The notes under the pieces: generated by a model
What the model was told of the DNA's origin: nothing
Seen by the model: the letters and a program-made list of their open reading frames with translations, nothing else
Database searches by the model: none
Source: Chloroflexota bacterium
GTDB taxonomy: Bacteria > Chloroflexota > Dehalococcoidia > Lucifugimonadales > UBA3495
Direction: 5' to 3'
DNA length: 35,431 nt
Assembly (NCBI GenBank): GCA_028875055.1
Contig: JAPPGG010000004.1
Location: 2,952-38,382 of the forward strand
Translations under genes and position numbers: made by a program
Shown: piece after piece, positions 24,978 through 33,121 of the stretch
Layout of the letters: each line of letters begins with the position of its first letter
How positions within the stretch are numbered: the stretch's first letter is position 1

Positions 24978-25004
24978 CTCAAATTTCCCCAGGTCCAATA
25001 TCCC

Positions 25005-26120
25005 TTACTTAAAATGCGGAATCACATCCTCGCTCAGGCACTTGAGCGTGTCCATTACCACTTCCCGGGGGACGGACGCGGTCCAGTTGCATTCGAACAT
25101 TATCTCGTCGGTGGTGAAGGCTTCGCGGAACATGTGGATTTTTTCCACCACCTCTTCCGGTGTGCCGAAGAGGTTGACCTCCTCGGTGGCCTCGGGACCG
25201 GCGCTGCCGGCGTCGGTGCTGCCGATGGCGATGCGGCCGGCGTAGTACAGGCGCGCCAGGTTCATCAGGTGTTCCACCCGCTCGTCCGCCTTCTTCTGGG
25301 TGTCGGCCACCAGGGTGGGCACCCTTACCACGGTGGTGGGCTCGCCCTCGTGTCCGGCGTCAATGTAAGCATTGCGGTAGGCCTTGACGTCCTCGCGCAG
25401 GACGGCGGAGCCCCGCAAGTTGTGGGGTGAACTGCCGGCGCCGATGGCGATCTTGTAGCCCTGCTCGCCCATGGGGACAAAGCTCTCCTGGCTGTCCACG
25501 GGCAGCAGCATGGGCAGGGGCTTTTGCACGGGCTTGGGAATGCTCATATAGCCCTCGTAGAAGGCGGGATAGTTGAAATACTTCCCCTCAAAACCGGAAA
25601 ACCGGTCCTCGTTCCACAACTGCTTCAACAACTCCAGGTACTCGAAGAAGTACTCCCTACGCTCATCGGAACCCCGGGTGCGGGCCCCGGGCCCGTAAAT
25701 GAACCGTCCCTCGCTGATCTGGTCCACGATAGCCACCTGCTCCGCCACCTGGAAGGGGTCCTCGGGCTGCAGGTTGTCGAAGGCGTATCTCTCGTGGGGC
25801 AGCGCCCGTTCCGATACCGTCTCGCCGGGAAGCCGGAGGGTGGGACGGTGGATGGAGGTGCCAATCCGGATGTTCCTGGTGTGGTTGGCAACGATTGCTG
25901 ACAGCATTATGGGCTGGGGGTCCATGCTGCCCTGGATGGAGAAATGGCTGCCGCCGAACCAAACGTAGTCCCAACCGGCGTCCTCGATGTGGTCTATCTT
26001 TTTGAAGTTCTGCTTGTATGCCGCTGCTTCCCGAAGCTTGCCGCCCTGATATTCCGGGTCCCACGGCACTTTTCCGCCGTCATAGACGGCGTTCCAGGTG
26101 GTAAACAGTCCAAAATCCAT
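25005..26120 (-). CDS. LLM-class flavin-dependent monooxygenase 3
   Basis: A 371-residue luciferase-like flavoprotein. Start: ATG at 26120 with AGGAGG 7 nt upstream. It begins MDFGLFTTWNAVYDGGK and shows HIEDAGWDYVWFGGSHFS, NIRIGTSIHRPTLRLPGE, EGRFIYGPGARTRGSDERRE and MSIPKPVQKPLPMLLPVDS. The WFGGSHF segment replaces the WFVEHHF seen in LLM-2, so the substrate-side loop differs. An insertion (VSERALPHERYAFDNLQPEDPF, paraphrased position about 115-136) lengthens the loop after strand 3. Function within the class is unknown. The terminator at 24956 closes the unit. Confidence 0.87.
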   Translation of the reverse strand: MDFGLFTTWNAVYDGGKVPWDPEYQGGKLREAAAYKQNFKKIDHIEDAGWDYVWFGGSHFSIQGSMDPQPIMLSAIVANHTRNIRIGTSIHRPTLRLPGETVSERALPHERYAFDNLQPEDPFQVAEQVAIVDQISEGRFIYGPGARTRGSDERREYFFEYLELLKQLWNEDRFSGFEGKYFNYPAFYEGYMSIPKPVQKPLPMLLPVDSQESFVPMGEQGYKIAIGAGSSPHNLRGSAVLREDVKAYRNAYIDAGHEGEPTTVVRVPTLVADTQKKADERVEHLMNLARLYYAGRIAIGSTDAGSAGPEATEEVNLFGTPEEVVEKIHMFREAFTTDEIMFECNWTASVPREVVMDTLKCLSEDVIPHFK

Positions 26121-26779
26121 GTTTCACCCTCCTGTTCCTTTTTGGGGATACTTATCGTTGCCTCCGATAATAGCCCGGTCAGCTTACAGCGTCAACGGAT
26201 GGAACAGAGTCACCCTCGGTGGATATGGTATCTGTATGGGCTGTTCACGAACCACCTGACAGCTGACGAACGTCAGGGAGGAGTCCCCTTTCGGGTGGTT
26301 TGGAACAGGCAGAACGGTCGAAATGTAGCCAGGGCGGGTTTGAAACCATCTGTTCCAACAAATTCAAGCGTAAAGAGGTCTATTGGCTACAGGCTTTGTC
26401 ATTCTGAACGGAGTGAAGAATCCCAACGGTTTCAGGAAGGACTCATTCCATAGCGCTATTTGGTTGCTTCCTTACCGTTGGGATTCTTCGTCGCTGCACT
26501 CCTCAGAATGACAATTCAAGATGACCTGGGTGTCTTCAGAAACAAACCGGCATAATTAGTTGGAGCAAATGGGGTTTGAAACCCGCCCCTACCTACCACA
26601 AACAACCCAAATCGCAACGCTGACCAACGTCAAGCAATCCTTGACACCCGATGTAAATCTCCTCCACCATAACCCCGTTTAGATTGCGAGGCCTCACTCA
26701 CCTTTTCCGGGCAGCCATAGCAGCCCGGTTCATCCCCTCTCTCAACCCCGCAATCCTTCATGAAAGGAATACTGACCGT
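26121..26779. other. Gene-free 659-nt region with inverted-repeat element
   Basis: Lies between divergent LLM-3 and antiporter genes. I see no coding sequence. It holds a 119-bp inverted-repeat element (26396-26514) and two copies of a GGGTTTGAAACC motif (near 26334 and 26574). Confidence 0.6.
26396..26514. repeat. 119-bp hairpin-forming repeat element
   Basis: The outer arms TTGTCATTCTGA (26396-26407) and TCAGAATGACAA (26503-26514) are perfect inverted repeats, and so are the inner arms AAGAATCCCAACGGT (26416-26430) and ACCGTTGGGATTCTT (26474-26488). The GTCATTCTGA...GAAGAATC wording is typical of widespread palindromic intergenic repeats in bacteria. No transposase is present; likely a non-autonomous element. 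Confidence 0.65.
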
Positions 26780-28423
26780 ATGGAAATTTTTGATTCACTG
26801 TTAGCCATAGGTCTGCTGCTGGTAGTGGCCAAGCTGCTGGAGGGGCTTTTCAAGCGGATCGGCATCAGTTCCATCTTCGCCTACGCCGTGGCCGGAGTGA
26901 TACTGGGACCGGCCACGGGTCTCGTTGAACCCAACCGGGACATACAGCTCCTCCTGAACATCGGCATCTTCATTTTCTTCTTCCTGGTGGGGCTGGACGA
27001 GCTGGACATCTCCGGCTTCATTTCCGCCATCAAGGGCAGGCTTTTCGTTGCCGCCGTGCTCTCGGTGGCCATCTCCATGGTGGGATCCATGCTGGTAACC
27101 ACCGACGTCCTGTTCGACGTGGGTCTGGGCCTGGCCTTCACCGACGCCATGGCCGTGGCCGGTGTGCTCTCCCTTTCCAGCCTGGGAATCGTGGCAAAGG
27201 TGCTGATAGACGAAGAGCGCCTGAAGGAGCCGGTGGGCATCCAGATATTCACCGGCGTTGTTATCGCAGAGCTGCTGGTGCTGTTCATAGTGGGATTCGC
27301 CATCAGCGAGCACGCCTTCCTCGAGTCCGAAGGCCGCTTCAATGTGGTAACCAGCGTCCTGCTGCTGCTGGGCGAACTGGCCGCCTTCACCCTGGTCACC
27401 TGGCTGGTCTGCAACAAGGTTATTCCCCGGGTGCTGGTGTTGTTGCACCGGGTGCTGCAGGTACCCCAGCTATCCTACGGATTGCTCCTGGGCGGTCTCT
27501 TCCTGGTGATCGTGGCAGCCGAGGAGGTGGGACTGCACGGTTCCCTGGGCGCGCTGCTGTTCGGAGCGGCCCTGTCGCCCCTGCCCTACCAGCTGCGGCA
27601 CGACTCCATGCCGGGAATGCGCAGCACCGCAGAGGGCCTGTTTGTTCCCCTCTTTTTTGCCTCGGCCGGACTGAACCTGAACCTTACATTCCTGGAGTTG
27701 CACCCCGAGGTGATAGCGGCCCTGATTTTCGTGCCCCTGGCTGCCAAGTTCGCGGGCGCCTTCATCAGCGCATACATCACCCGCCTGGAATCGCCCTTCG
27801 CCGTGGCCAGCGGCCTGATGGCCAAGGGGGTGGCGGAAATTGCCCTGCTGCTGGTTATGCTGCACGGGCACATCATCGACGAGGCTCTCTTCTCCCTGCT
27901 GGTAGTGATTATGTTCGGCTACATTCTGCTGACGCCCATGGGAATCAGCTTCGCCATCCGGCGGGTACGCCACACCGAGGCTGTCGCCGACAGCGAAATA
28001 CCTCATCTGCTGGACCGATTCGTTCTGGGCGACGTCCACGTTGAGGACGTCCTGGACCATACCCGCATCTACCCGGACCAGTCCATTACCGTGCGGAACT
28101 TTGTCGAACACTGGACCACGTCCGAACAGCATGACTACGTGGTGGTTGACGGCTCGCGGCTTGCGGGAGTAGTCTCCCTGAGTTTCCTGCGATACCTGCC
28201 CAGGAGCCAGTGGGGCAGCACCTCCCTGGTGGAGGTGCTTCGCCAGGGAACTCCTACCGCATCCCCCAACGAGCTGGTGGAGGACACCCTGCAGCGTATG
28301 CTGGACAGTTCCCTGACCGTCTTGCCGGTGGTGGATCCGGAAACGGGGGACTTCCAGGGCTCCATTTCCAGCTATGAGATACTGGAGATGATCCTGTTGA
28401 CCGCCGGCGGACGCGACATCTGA
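26780..28423 (+). CDS. CPA2-family cation/proton antiporter with C-terminal CBS domains
   Basis: A 547-residue membrane protein. The ATG at 26780 is chosen because MEIFDSLLAIGLLLVVAKLLEGL is the normal first helix; the upstream extension is not membrane-like. About twelve helices occupy residues 5-395, with family motifs AVAGVILGPATGL, FFLVGLDEL and FTDAMAVAGVLSLSSLGI. Where NapA-type relatives have an Asp-Asp ion site (VIDD), this protein appears to have VIAE (161-164), so ion stoichiometry may differ. The C-terminal 130 residues form two CBS repeats (VEDVLDHTRIYPDQSITVR and LVEDTLQRMLDSSLTVLPVV), which probably gate transport by binding adenine nucleotides. The selenoprotein gene follows after 46 nt on the same strand and may be cotranscribed. 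Na+ versus K+ cannot be told. Confidence 0.87.
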   Translation: MEIFDSLLAIGLLLVVAKLLEGLFKRIGISSIFAYAVAGVILGPATGLVEPNRDIQLLLNIGIFIFFFLVGLDELDISGFISAIKGRLFVAAVLSVAISMVGSMLVTTDVLFDVGLGLAFTDAMAVAGVLSLSSLGIVAKVLIDEERLKEPVGIQIFTGVVIAELLVLFIVGFAISEHAFLESEGRFNVVTSVLLLLGELAAFTLVTWLVCNKVIPRVLVLLHRVLQVPQLSYGLLLGGLFLVIVAAEEVGLHGSLGALLFGAALSPLPYQLRHDSMPGMRSTAEGLFVPLFFASAGLNLNLTFLELHPEVIAALIFVPLAAKFAGAFISAYITRLESPFAVASGLMAKGVAEIALLLVMLHGHIIDEALFSLLVVIMFGYILLTPMGISFAIRRVRHTEAVADSEIPHLLDRFVLGDVHVEDVLDHTRIYPDQSITVRNFVEHWTTSEQHDYVVVDGSRLAGVVSLSFLRYLPRSQWGSTSLVEVLRQGTPTASPNELVEDTLQRMLDSSLTVLPVVDPETGDFQGSISSYEILEMILLTAGGRDI

Positions 28424-28469
28424 TGCCCTGACAAGGGTTCGGGCCCATTCATAGCTTGGGAGTTACACG

Positions 28470-29399
28470 ATGCCTATTGAACTGCGAGACCTGGTGAGAA
28501 ACCCTGAAACCACTCCCTTCTCACGCCTGAAGTACCTGGTGCGCCAGTCCGACGAAGACGTTACCCGCTTCATGAACGAACTGTTCAACCTGGCGGCTTT
28601 GGCCAAGGAAGAGGACGACTGGCGTCCGGTGGAACAGTTCCTTAACCGGTGGGAGGAAATCCTCACCGATCGGCTGGAACTGCCCATGGCCTTCGACACC
28701 ACGCCCTGGGCCCCCTTCACCAAGCCCCTGTCCCAGGCCCGTATCGCCGTCCTGACCACCGGCGGCATCCACACTTGCGACCAGGAGCCCTTCAACGTGG
28801 ACGGGGACTGGAGCTACCGCGAGATTCACCTGGATACCCCCCTTGAAGACTTCCGCGTCGCCCACACCCACTACGACACCAACGGTGTCGCCGAGGACGT
28901 GGACTCGGTCTTCGCCATTCACCGCCTGCAGGAACTGGCAAAGGAGGGCATCGTTGGCGAGGCCCACAGTCCCACCTTCAGTTTCATGGGCTACATTTAC
29001 GACGTGGCGGGCCTGATCGAGGTTACAGCGCCGGAGGTGGCCCAGCGCCTGAAGGACGAAAGGGTGGACGGCGCGGTCATCGGCACCACTTGACCCCGCT
29101 GCCATCAGTCCGGTGGACTGATCGCCCGGGCCATAGAATCGGCCGGCGTGCCCACGGTAGTGGTAATGGTGGACCGGCGGAAAGCGGCCACAATGTCAGT
29201 GCCCCGGGGCCTCATCCTGCGCTTCCCCTTTGGCCGCCCCTTCGGCGCCCCCGGCAACCCCCAGCAGCAGCGGGTAGTCCTGGAAGACGCCCTGCAAGTC
29301 CTCGCCACCGCCACGGAACCGGGCCAGATCGTGGCATCACCCTACCGGTGGAGACGGGAGGATTACGGGGAGATTTTGAGGGAGAAGCATGGGGATTGA
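28470..29399 (+). CDS. GrdB/PrdB-like selenoprotein with Sec208 (UxxCH)
   Basis: A 309-residue protein of the glycine/sarcosine/betaine/D-proline reductase selenoprotein B family, if the in-frame TGA at 29091-29093 is read as selenocysteine. Before the TGA: ARIAVLTTGGIHTCDQEPFN, GDWSYREIHLDTP, HTHYDTNGVAEDVDSVF, RLQELAKEGIVGEAHSPTFS and ERVDGAVIGTT. The same frame continues after it with PRCHQSGGLIARAIESAGVP, VPRGLILRFPFGRPFGAPGN and QQQRVVLEDAL to a TGA at 29397. The motif T-T-U-P-R-C-H-Q aligns with the CPVCHQ redox motif of cysteine homologues, so Sec replaces the first Cys. A SECIS-type hairpin follows immediately. Likely a redox enzyme or reductase-related protein; the substrate is not known. 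Start: ATG with GGGAG 7-8 nt upstream. Shorter than GrdB, closer in size to the PrdB-like forms. Confidence 0.88.
29091..29125 (+). promoter_or_regulatory. Bacterial SECIS element with its UGA
   Basis: TGA at 29091-29093. After 10 nt, an 8-bp perfect stem ATCAGTCC (29104-29111) pairs with GGACTGAT (29115-29122), closing a GGT loop (29112-29114); two further pairs (29101/29125 and 29102/29124) lie beyond one mismatch. The loop begins with G and lies 18 nt after the UGA, both within the usual bacterial SECIS rules (G among the first loop bases, 16-37 nt from the UGA). SelB would bind here. Confidence 0.8.
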
Positions 29400-29455
29400 T
29401 TTGCCTGGTTGACCAGGGTACAGAGTATTGGTGAATGTCTGAACAGTGCGAGGGT

Positions 29456-30106
29456 TCAGTCTCCTGATTCCCCTTCACCTTGAATTTCAGAATGGCCGGA
29501 CAGAAGCACCGGCGGCAGCAAGTCCTCCACCACCAATTCAACGTCAGGCAGGGCTGCCGGGGTGATGCAGTCGCCACGCCGGTAAACAGCATGCTGGGCA
29601 TATCCTTCAGGTCCCGGACCGGTAAAGACTTCAATGCAGTCCTCAACCAGGTTCATTATCCATGCTTCGGTGATGCCTGCCTGGCAATAGAGGTTTATTT
29701 TGACCTCTCGGTCATAAGTTAGGGTTGTGTCGGACACTTCGACCACCAGAAGGATGTCTGTTGGCGTGGGCTGGTTGGCCGCATAGAAATCTTCTCTGAA
29801 ACGTAACAAGGCGATGTCCGGCTCGGGTTCAGAGTCATCGCTAATCCGAATGGCCCCTTGCGTCCTGACTATGAACTTGCCGGCGCTGTTCTGTCCCGAC
29901 CAGAAATTAAACCGGTCAACGCCGCTACCGTGCAAGGGACCAATAGGGGGCATGACAATAATTTCTCCATTTATCAGTTCTACCCGCTCGGTGTTGTGAA
30001 GAACGCCGGCTTCACTCATGCGGTAGTATTCATCTACCGTAAACTTGCGTGTGTTGAGTTCCATTCTTGGCGCTTGCTGCGCCGGAGCTTTGGTTGGCGT
30101 GGTCAT
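29456..30106 (-). CDS. Uma2-family (DUF820) endonuclease-like protein
   Basis: A 216-residue protein of the Uma2 family (PF05685), a restriction-endonuclease-like fold. It has TVDEYYRMSEAGVL, then ERVELINGEIIVMPPIG, PEPDIALLR and ILLVVEVSDTTLTYDREVKI, containing the D...ExE/K-type catalytic positions (Asp in PEPD, Glu in VVEVS, Lys in EVKI). Such genes occur in large numbers in cyanobacteria and Chloroflexota, often as single genes of unknown purpose. The C-terminus is acidic and disordered. Start: ATG with AAGGT about 8 nt upstream. Convergent with the selenoprotein gene; a 6-bp hairpin (29404-29417) lies between. Confidence 0.88.
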   Translation of the reverse strand: MTTPTKAPAQQAPRMELNTRKFTVDEYYRMSEAGVLHNTERVELINGEIIVMPPIGPLHGSGVDRFNFWSGQNSAGKFIVRTQGAIRISDDSEPEPDIALLRFREDFYAANQPTPTDILLVVEVSDTTLTYDREVKINLYCQAGITEAWIMNLVEDCIEVFTGPGPEGYAQHAVYRRGDCITPAALPDVELVVEDLLPPVLLSGHSEIQGEGESGD

Positions 30107-30286
30107 AGCTATACCTTGCCGGGAATATTCGGTTACAACAGCAAGAAACGACGATCGACTTGTCTATGATAAACTCTACCCAACACCCCTTCAACAGCTG
30201 CCTGTCACTCCCCCACAGCCCACCCCACTTCCATTTTATAATCATTATCAAAATACATCCAATGTCCTGAAAATCCCCGGAAACTG

Positions 30287-30315
30287 TTGACACGCCCACG
30301 GAGTTTGCCTACAAT
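30287..30315 (+). promoter_or_regulatory. Consensus sigma-70-type promoter of the DUF1800 operon
   Basis: TTGACA (30287-30292), a 17-nt spacer and TACAAT (30310-30315), nearly ideal. It lies 69 nt before the DUF1800 start, leaving a short 5' leader with AGGAGG. The rest of 30107-30286 is an AT-rich intergenic stretch without visible genes. Confidence 0.75.
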
Positions 30316-30384
30316 CCCCGATAAGTCATTGGGTAGAATTGCGACCCGTGAACAGGCAACAAAAAATCTAAGAGGAGGCATCGG

Positions 30385-31785
30385 ATGTCAAACAAAGAAG
30401 ACCTGGCGTTAATGGCTCACCTGATGCGGCGTGCCGGATTCGGCGCCAACCGGGAAGAGTTGGAAGCGCTTGTTGCCAAGGGCTACGACGCGGTGGTGGA
30501 TGAACTGGTAGATCCCCCCGCTGATCGCCATGGCGGCAAGGCCGAATTGCTCCTTCGCTATCATCCCGGAGTCCTTCTCCCCGGCGGCAACCCGGTGATG
30601 GGCCAGGCCAACTGGCTCTACAACATGGTCAGCACCGACAAGCCCCTGGAAGAGAAGATCGCCCTTTTCTGGCATCACGTTTTCGCAACCGGCAACTCCA
30701 AGCTGGATAACTGCGACCAGATGTTGACCCAGATCGAAATGTTCCGCGAACTGGGCATGGGCAACTACCAGGACCTGATCCTGGAACTGTCCAGGAACCC
30801 GGCCATGATTTACTGGCTGGACAACAACGAGAACCACCGGGACGCCGTAAACGAGAACTGGGGTCGTGAGCTGCTGGAGCTCTTCACCATGGGCGTCAGC
30901 AACTACACCGAGGTGGACGTCCGGGAGGCCTCCCGGGCCTTTACCGGCTGGACCATCACCCCCAAGCTGCCTCGCCAGCCCTACGGCCGCTACCCCTGGC
31001 GGTTTGAATACCGGGAAGAGGACCACGACTTCGAAGAGAAGACTTTCCTCGGCCAGACCGGCAACTTCAACGGCGAAGACATCATCGACATCGTCGTCAA
31101 GGAACCGGCCACCGCCCGCTTCATCTGCCGCCACCTGTACAACTTCTTCGTGGCCGACGAGCCCCAGGTTCCCGCCTGGACCATCGAGCCCGCCCGTGAC
31201 GAGGAAGCCCTGGACGCCATGTGCAACGTCTTCGAGGAATCCAACTACGAGATTCGCGAAGTACTGCGGTTCATGTTCAAGTCCGAGTGGTTCAAGGAAG
31301 CCCGCTTCTCCAAGATCAAGAGCCCGGCCGAAGTCGTCGCCAGCACCATGAAGATGGTCGGCGCCTACGAGTTCCCGGATCCCGGCTTGGCCAAGATCTG
31401 CCGCGAGCCCGGCTACATGGGACAGGACATCCTGGATCCCCCCAGCGTTGAAGGCTGGCACACCGGCTCAGAGTGGATCAACAGCGGCTCCCTGCTGGCC
31501 CGTATCAACTTCGTGGCCGACAACGTCAACAAGACCAGCCTGCCCGGCATGCAGACGATCATCAGTCACATGAAGACTGAAGGCATCAACACGCCGCAGG
31601 ACCTGCTCAACAGCTGCCTGGACCACATGGGGTTCCTGGAACTCAGCTCCGAGACCCGAGAGCAGTTGAGCGCCCACGCCGGGGCCGGCGGAAATATGGA
31701 CTGGAGCGACGAGTCCGCCGCTTCCGCCCGTATCGCCGAGATGATGGCCCTTATCGGCGCCACCACCGAGTTCCAGTTTGCCTAG
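30385..31785 (+). CDS. DUF1800-family protein
   Basis: A 466-residue protein of PF08811. The signature N-terminus is present: LMAHLMRRAGFGANREELEA and GYDAVVDELVDPP, then MVSTDKPLEEKIALFWHHVFATGNSKL and NWGRELLELFTMGV, REASRAFTGWTI and RRHLYNFFVADEP-like segments. It has no signal peptide, whereas many family members are exported. DUF1800 and DUF1501 proteins are almost always encoded together, and the partner follows 50 nt downstream. Biochemical function is unknown. Start: ATG with AGGAGG 7 nt upstream; a consensus promoter precedes it. Confidence 0.92.
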   Translation: MSNKEDLALMAHLMRRAGFGANREELEALVAKGYDAVVDELVDPPADRHGGKAELLLRYHPGVLLPGGNPVMGQANWLYNMVSTDKPLEEKIALFWHHVFATGNSKLDNCDQMLTQIEMFRELGMGNYQDLILELSRNPAMIYWLDNNENHRDAVNENWGRELLELFTMGVSNYTEVDVREASRAFTGWTITPKLPRQPYGRYPWRFEYREEDHDFEEKTFLGQTGNFNGEDIIDIVVKEPATARFICRHLYNFFVADEPQVPAWTIEPARDEEALDAMCNVFEESNYEIREVLRFMFKSEWFKEARFSKIKSPAEVVASTMKMVGAYEFPDPGLAKICREPGYMGQDILDPPSVEGWHTGSEWINSGSLLARINFVADNVNKTSLPGMQTIISHMKTEGINTPQDLLNSCLDHMGFLELSSETREQLSAHAGAGGNMDWSDESAASARIAEMMALIGATTEFQFA

Positions 31786-31835
31786 TCGGCGCCTGTCCGG
31801 ACCACTGAGCAAAAACCTTTAAAAAGGAGACAGCA

Positions 31836-32966
31836 ATGACTTCAACCAAGAAAGATCCGGTCATAGTCGTATTGCAGCTCACGGGCGGCAACGACTACAT
31901 GAACACGGTTATTCCCTACAACGACCCTCTCTATTATGAGAACCGGCCCAACGTCGGCTACAAGATGGAAGACATCATCAAGGTAGATGACACCCTGGGC
32001 TTCATGCCCTCCATGGGTCCCATCAAGGAAATGTACGACCAAGGCAAGGTCGCGGTCATTCACGGCATCGGTTATCCCGATTCCCCGCGTTCCCACTTCC
32101 GCTCCATGGACATCTGGCACACCTGTGAGCCGGACAAGGTCGGGACGGAAGGCTGGGCCGGCCGCGTGGCTCGCGAGCTGGACCCCAACAAGGAAAACGT
32201 ACTGACCGCCATTAACTTCGGTCATGGCCTGCCCCGGGCCCTGGCAGTTCCGGGCGTCCCCGTTGCCGCCATCTCCGACCTGGGCACCTACGGTCTTCTG
32301 ACCGGTATCAGCGACCAGGACCAGCGGGCCAAGGCCCTCGACCTGTTCAGCCGCATGTACTCCCCCACCGTGGGCGGCAGCTTCGTCACCGACTACCTCC
32401 GCTCCACCGGCACGGAAGCCATGATCGGCGCCGACATCGTCAAGGTCGCTCCCGAACGCTACAGCTCCAACGTAGAGTACCCCAGCTCCGCCATCGCCCA
32501 GCACCTGCGCGACATCGCCCAGGTTTACATGGCCGACCTCGGAACCCGGGTCTTCTACACCCAGCACGCCAGCTTCGACACCCACGCCGGCGAGTATGCC
32601 GCTCACCCGGCCCTCTGGAAGGACATCTCCGAAGGTGTGTCCGCTTTCTTCGAGGACCTGAAGGAGCACAATACCGGCGAGAACGTGATCATGTATCTGT
32701 TCTCCGAGTTCGGCCGCCGCGTCCGTGACAACGGCTCCGGCACCGACCACGGCGCAGCCGGCGTTGCCTTCGCCATCGGCGATGCGATTAAGGGCGGTAT
32801 GTACGGCGAGTACCCGTCCCGCGAAGCCAAGGACCTGGAACAGGGTGACCTGGTCCCCAACTACGACTTCCGCGGCGCATACACCACCATCGTGGAAGAC
32901 TGGTTCGGCCTGGACTCTAACCCCATCGTCAACGGCAACTTCGAGAAGATGAGCTACCTGAAGTAA
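31836..32966 (+). CDS. DUF1501-family protein
   Basis: A 376-residue protein of PF07394, related to the alkaline-phosphatase/sulfatase-like fold. Visible: VVLQLTGGNDYMNTVIPYND near the start, AVIHGIGYPDSPRSHFRSMD, TQHASFDTHAGEYAAHP and YLFSEFGRRVRDNGSGTDHG, holding conserved Asp and His residues that could bind metal. Unlike typical members it lacks a twin-arginine or Sec signal. Start: ATG with AAGGAGA 6 nt upstream. Second gene of the DUF1800 operon; its partner function is not established. Confidence 0.92.
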   Translation: MTSTKKDPVIVVLQLTGGNDYMNTVIPYNDPLYYENRPNVGYKMEDIIKVDDTLGFMPSMGPIKEMYDQGKVAVIHGIGYPDSPRSHFRSMDIWHTCEPDKVGTEGWAGRVARELDPNKENVLTAINFGHGLPRALAVPGVPVAAISDLGTYGLLTGISDQDQRAKALDLFSRMYSPTVGGSFVTDYLRSTGTEAMIGADIVKVAPERYSSNVEYPSSAIAQHLRDIAQVYMADLGTRVFYTQHASFDTHAGEYAAHPALWKDISEGVSAFFEDLKEHNTGENVIMYLFSEFGRRVRDNGSGTDHGAAGVAFAIGDAIKGGMYGEYPSREAKDLEQGDLVPNYDFRGAYTTIVEDWFGLDSNPIVNGNFEKMSYLK

Positions 32967-33044
32967 GCAGGGGCTTACACTCGAAACCTGGCGCTCAATC
33001 GAGCAGCCCGATTCAAGGATCGACGCCAACCAAGATTGAGTTTG

Positions 33045-33087
33045 AGGGCCGGGTGAACTCTCCCAACCGGGGCGGTTCCCCGGCCCT
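33045..33087 (+). other. Nested hairpin between DUF1501 and NHL genes
   Basis: The outer 9-bp stem AGGGCCGGG (33045-33053) pairs with CCCGGCCCT (33079-33087), and an inner stem AACCG/CGGTT (33065-33069 with 33073-33077) sits in the loop. TTGTT follows. It may be a partial terminator or a processing or stability element setting the level of the NHL gene. Confidence 0.5.
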
Positions 33088-33121
33088 TGTTGACGAATAG
33101 TTATACGCAAAGGAGACGAAA

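Noticed and set aside
29090-29434. Plus-strand frame starting near the TGA of the selenoprotein gene, in another frame
   Set aside because: Family-like sequence continues in the original frame after the TGA; this one is a shifted shadow. A frameshift explanation is also unnecessary because the frame does not change.
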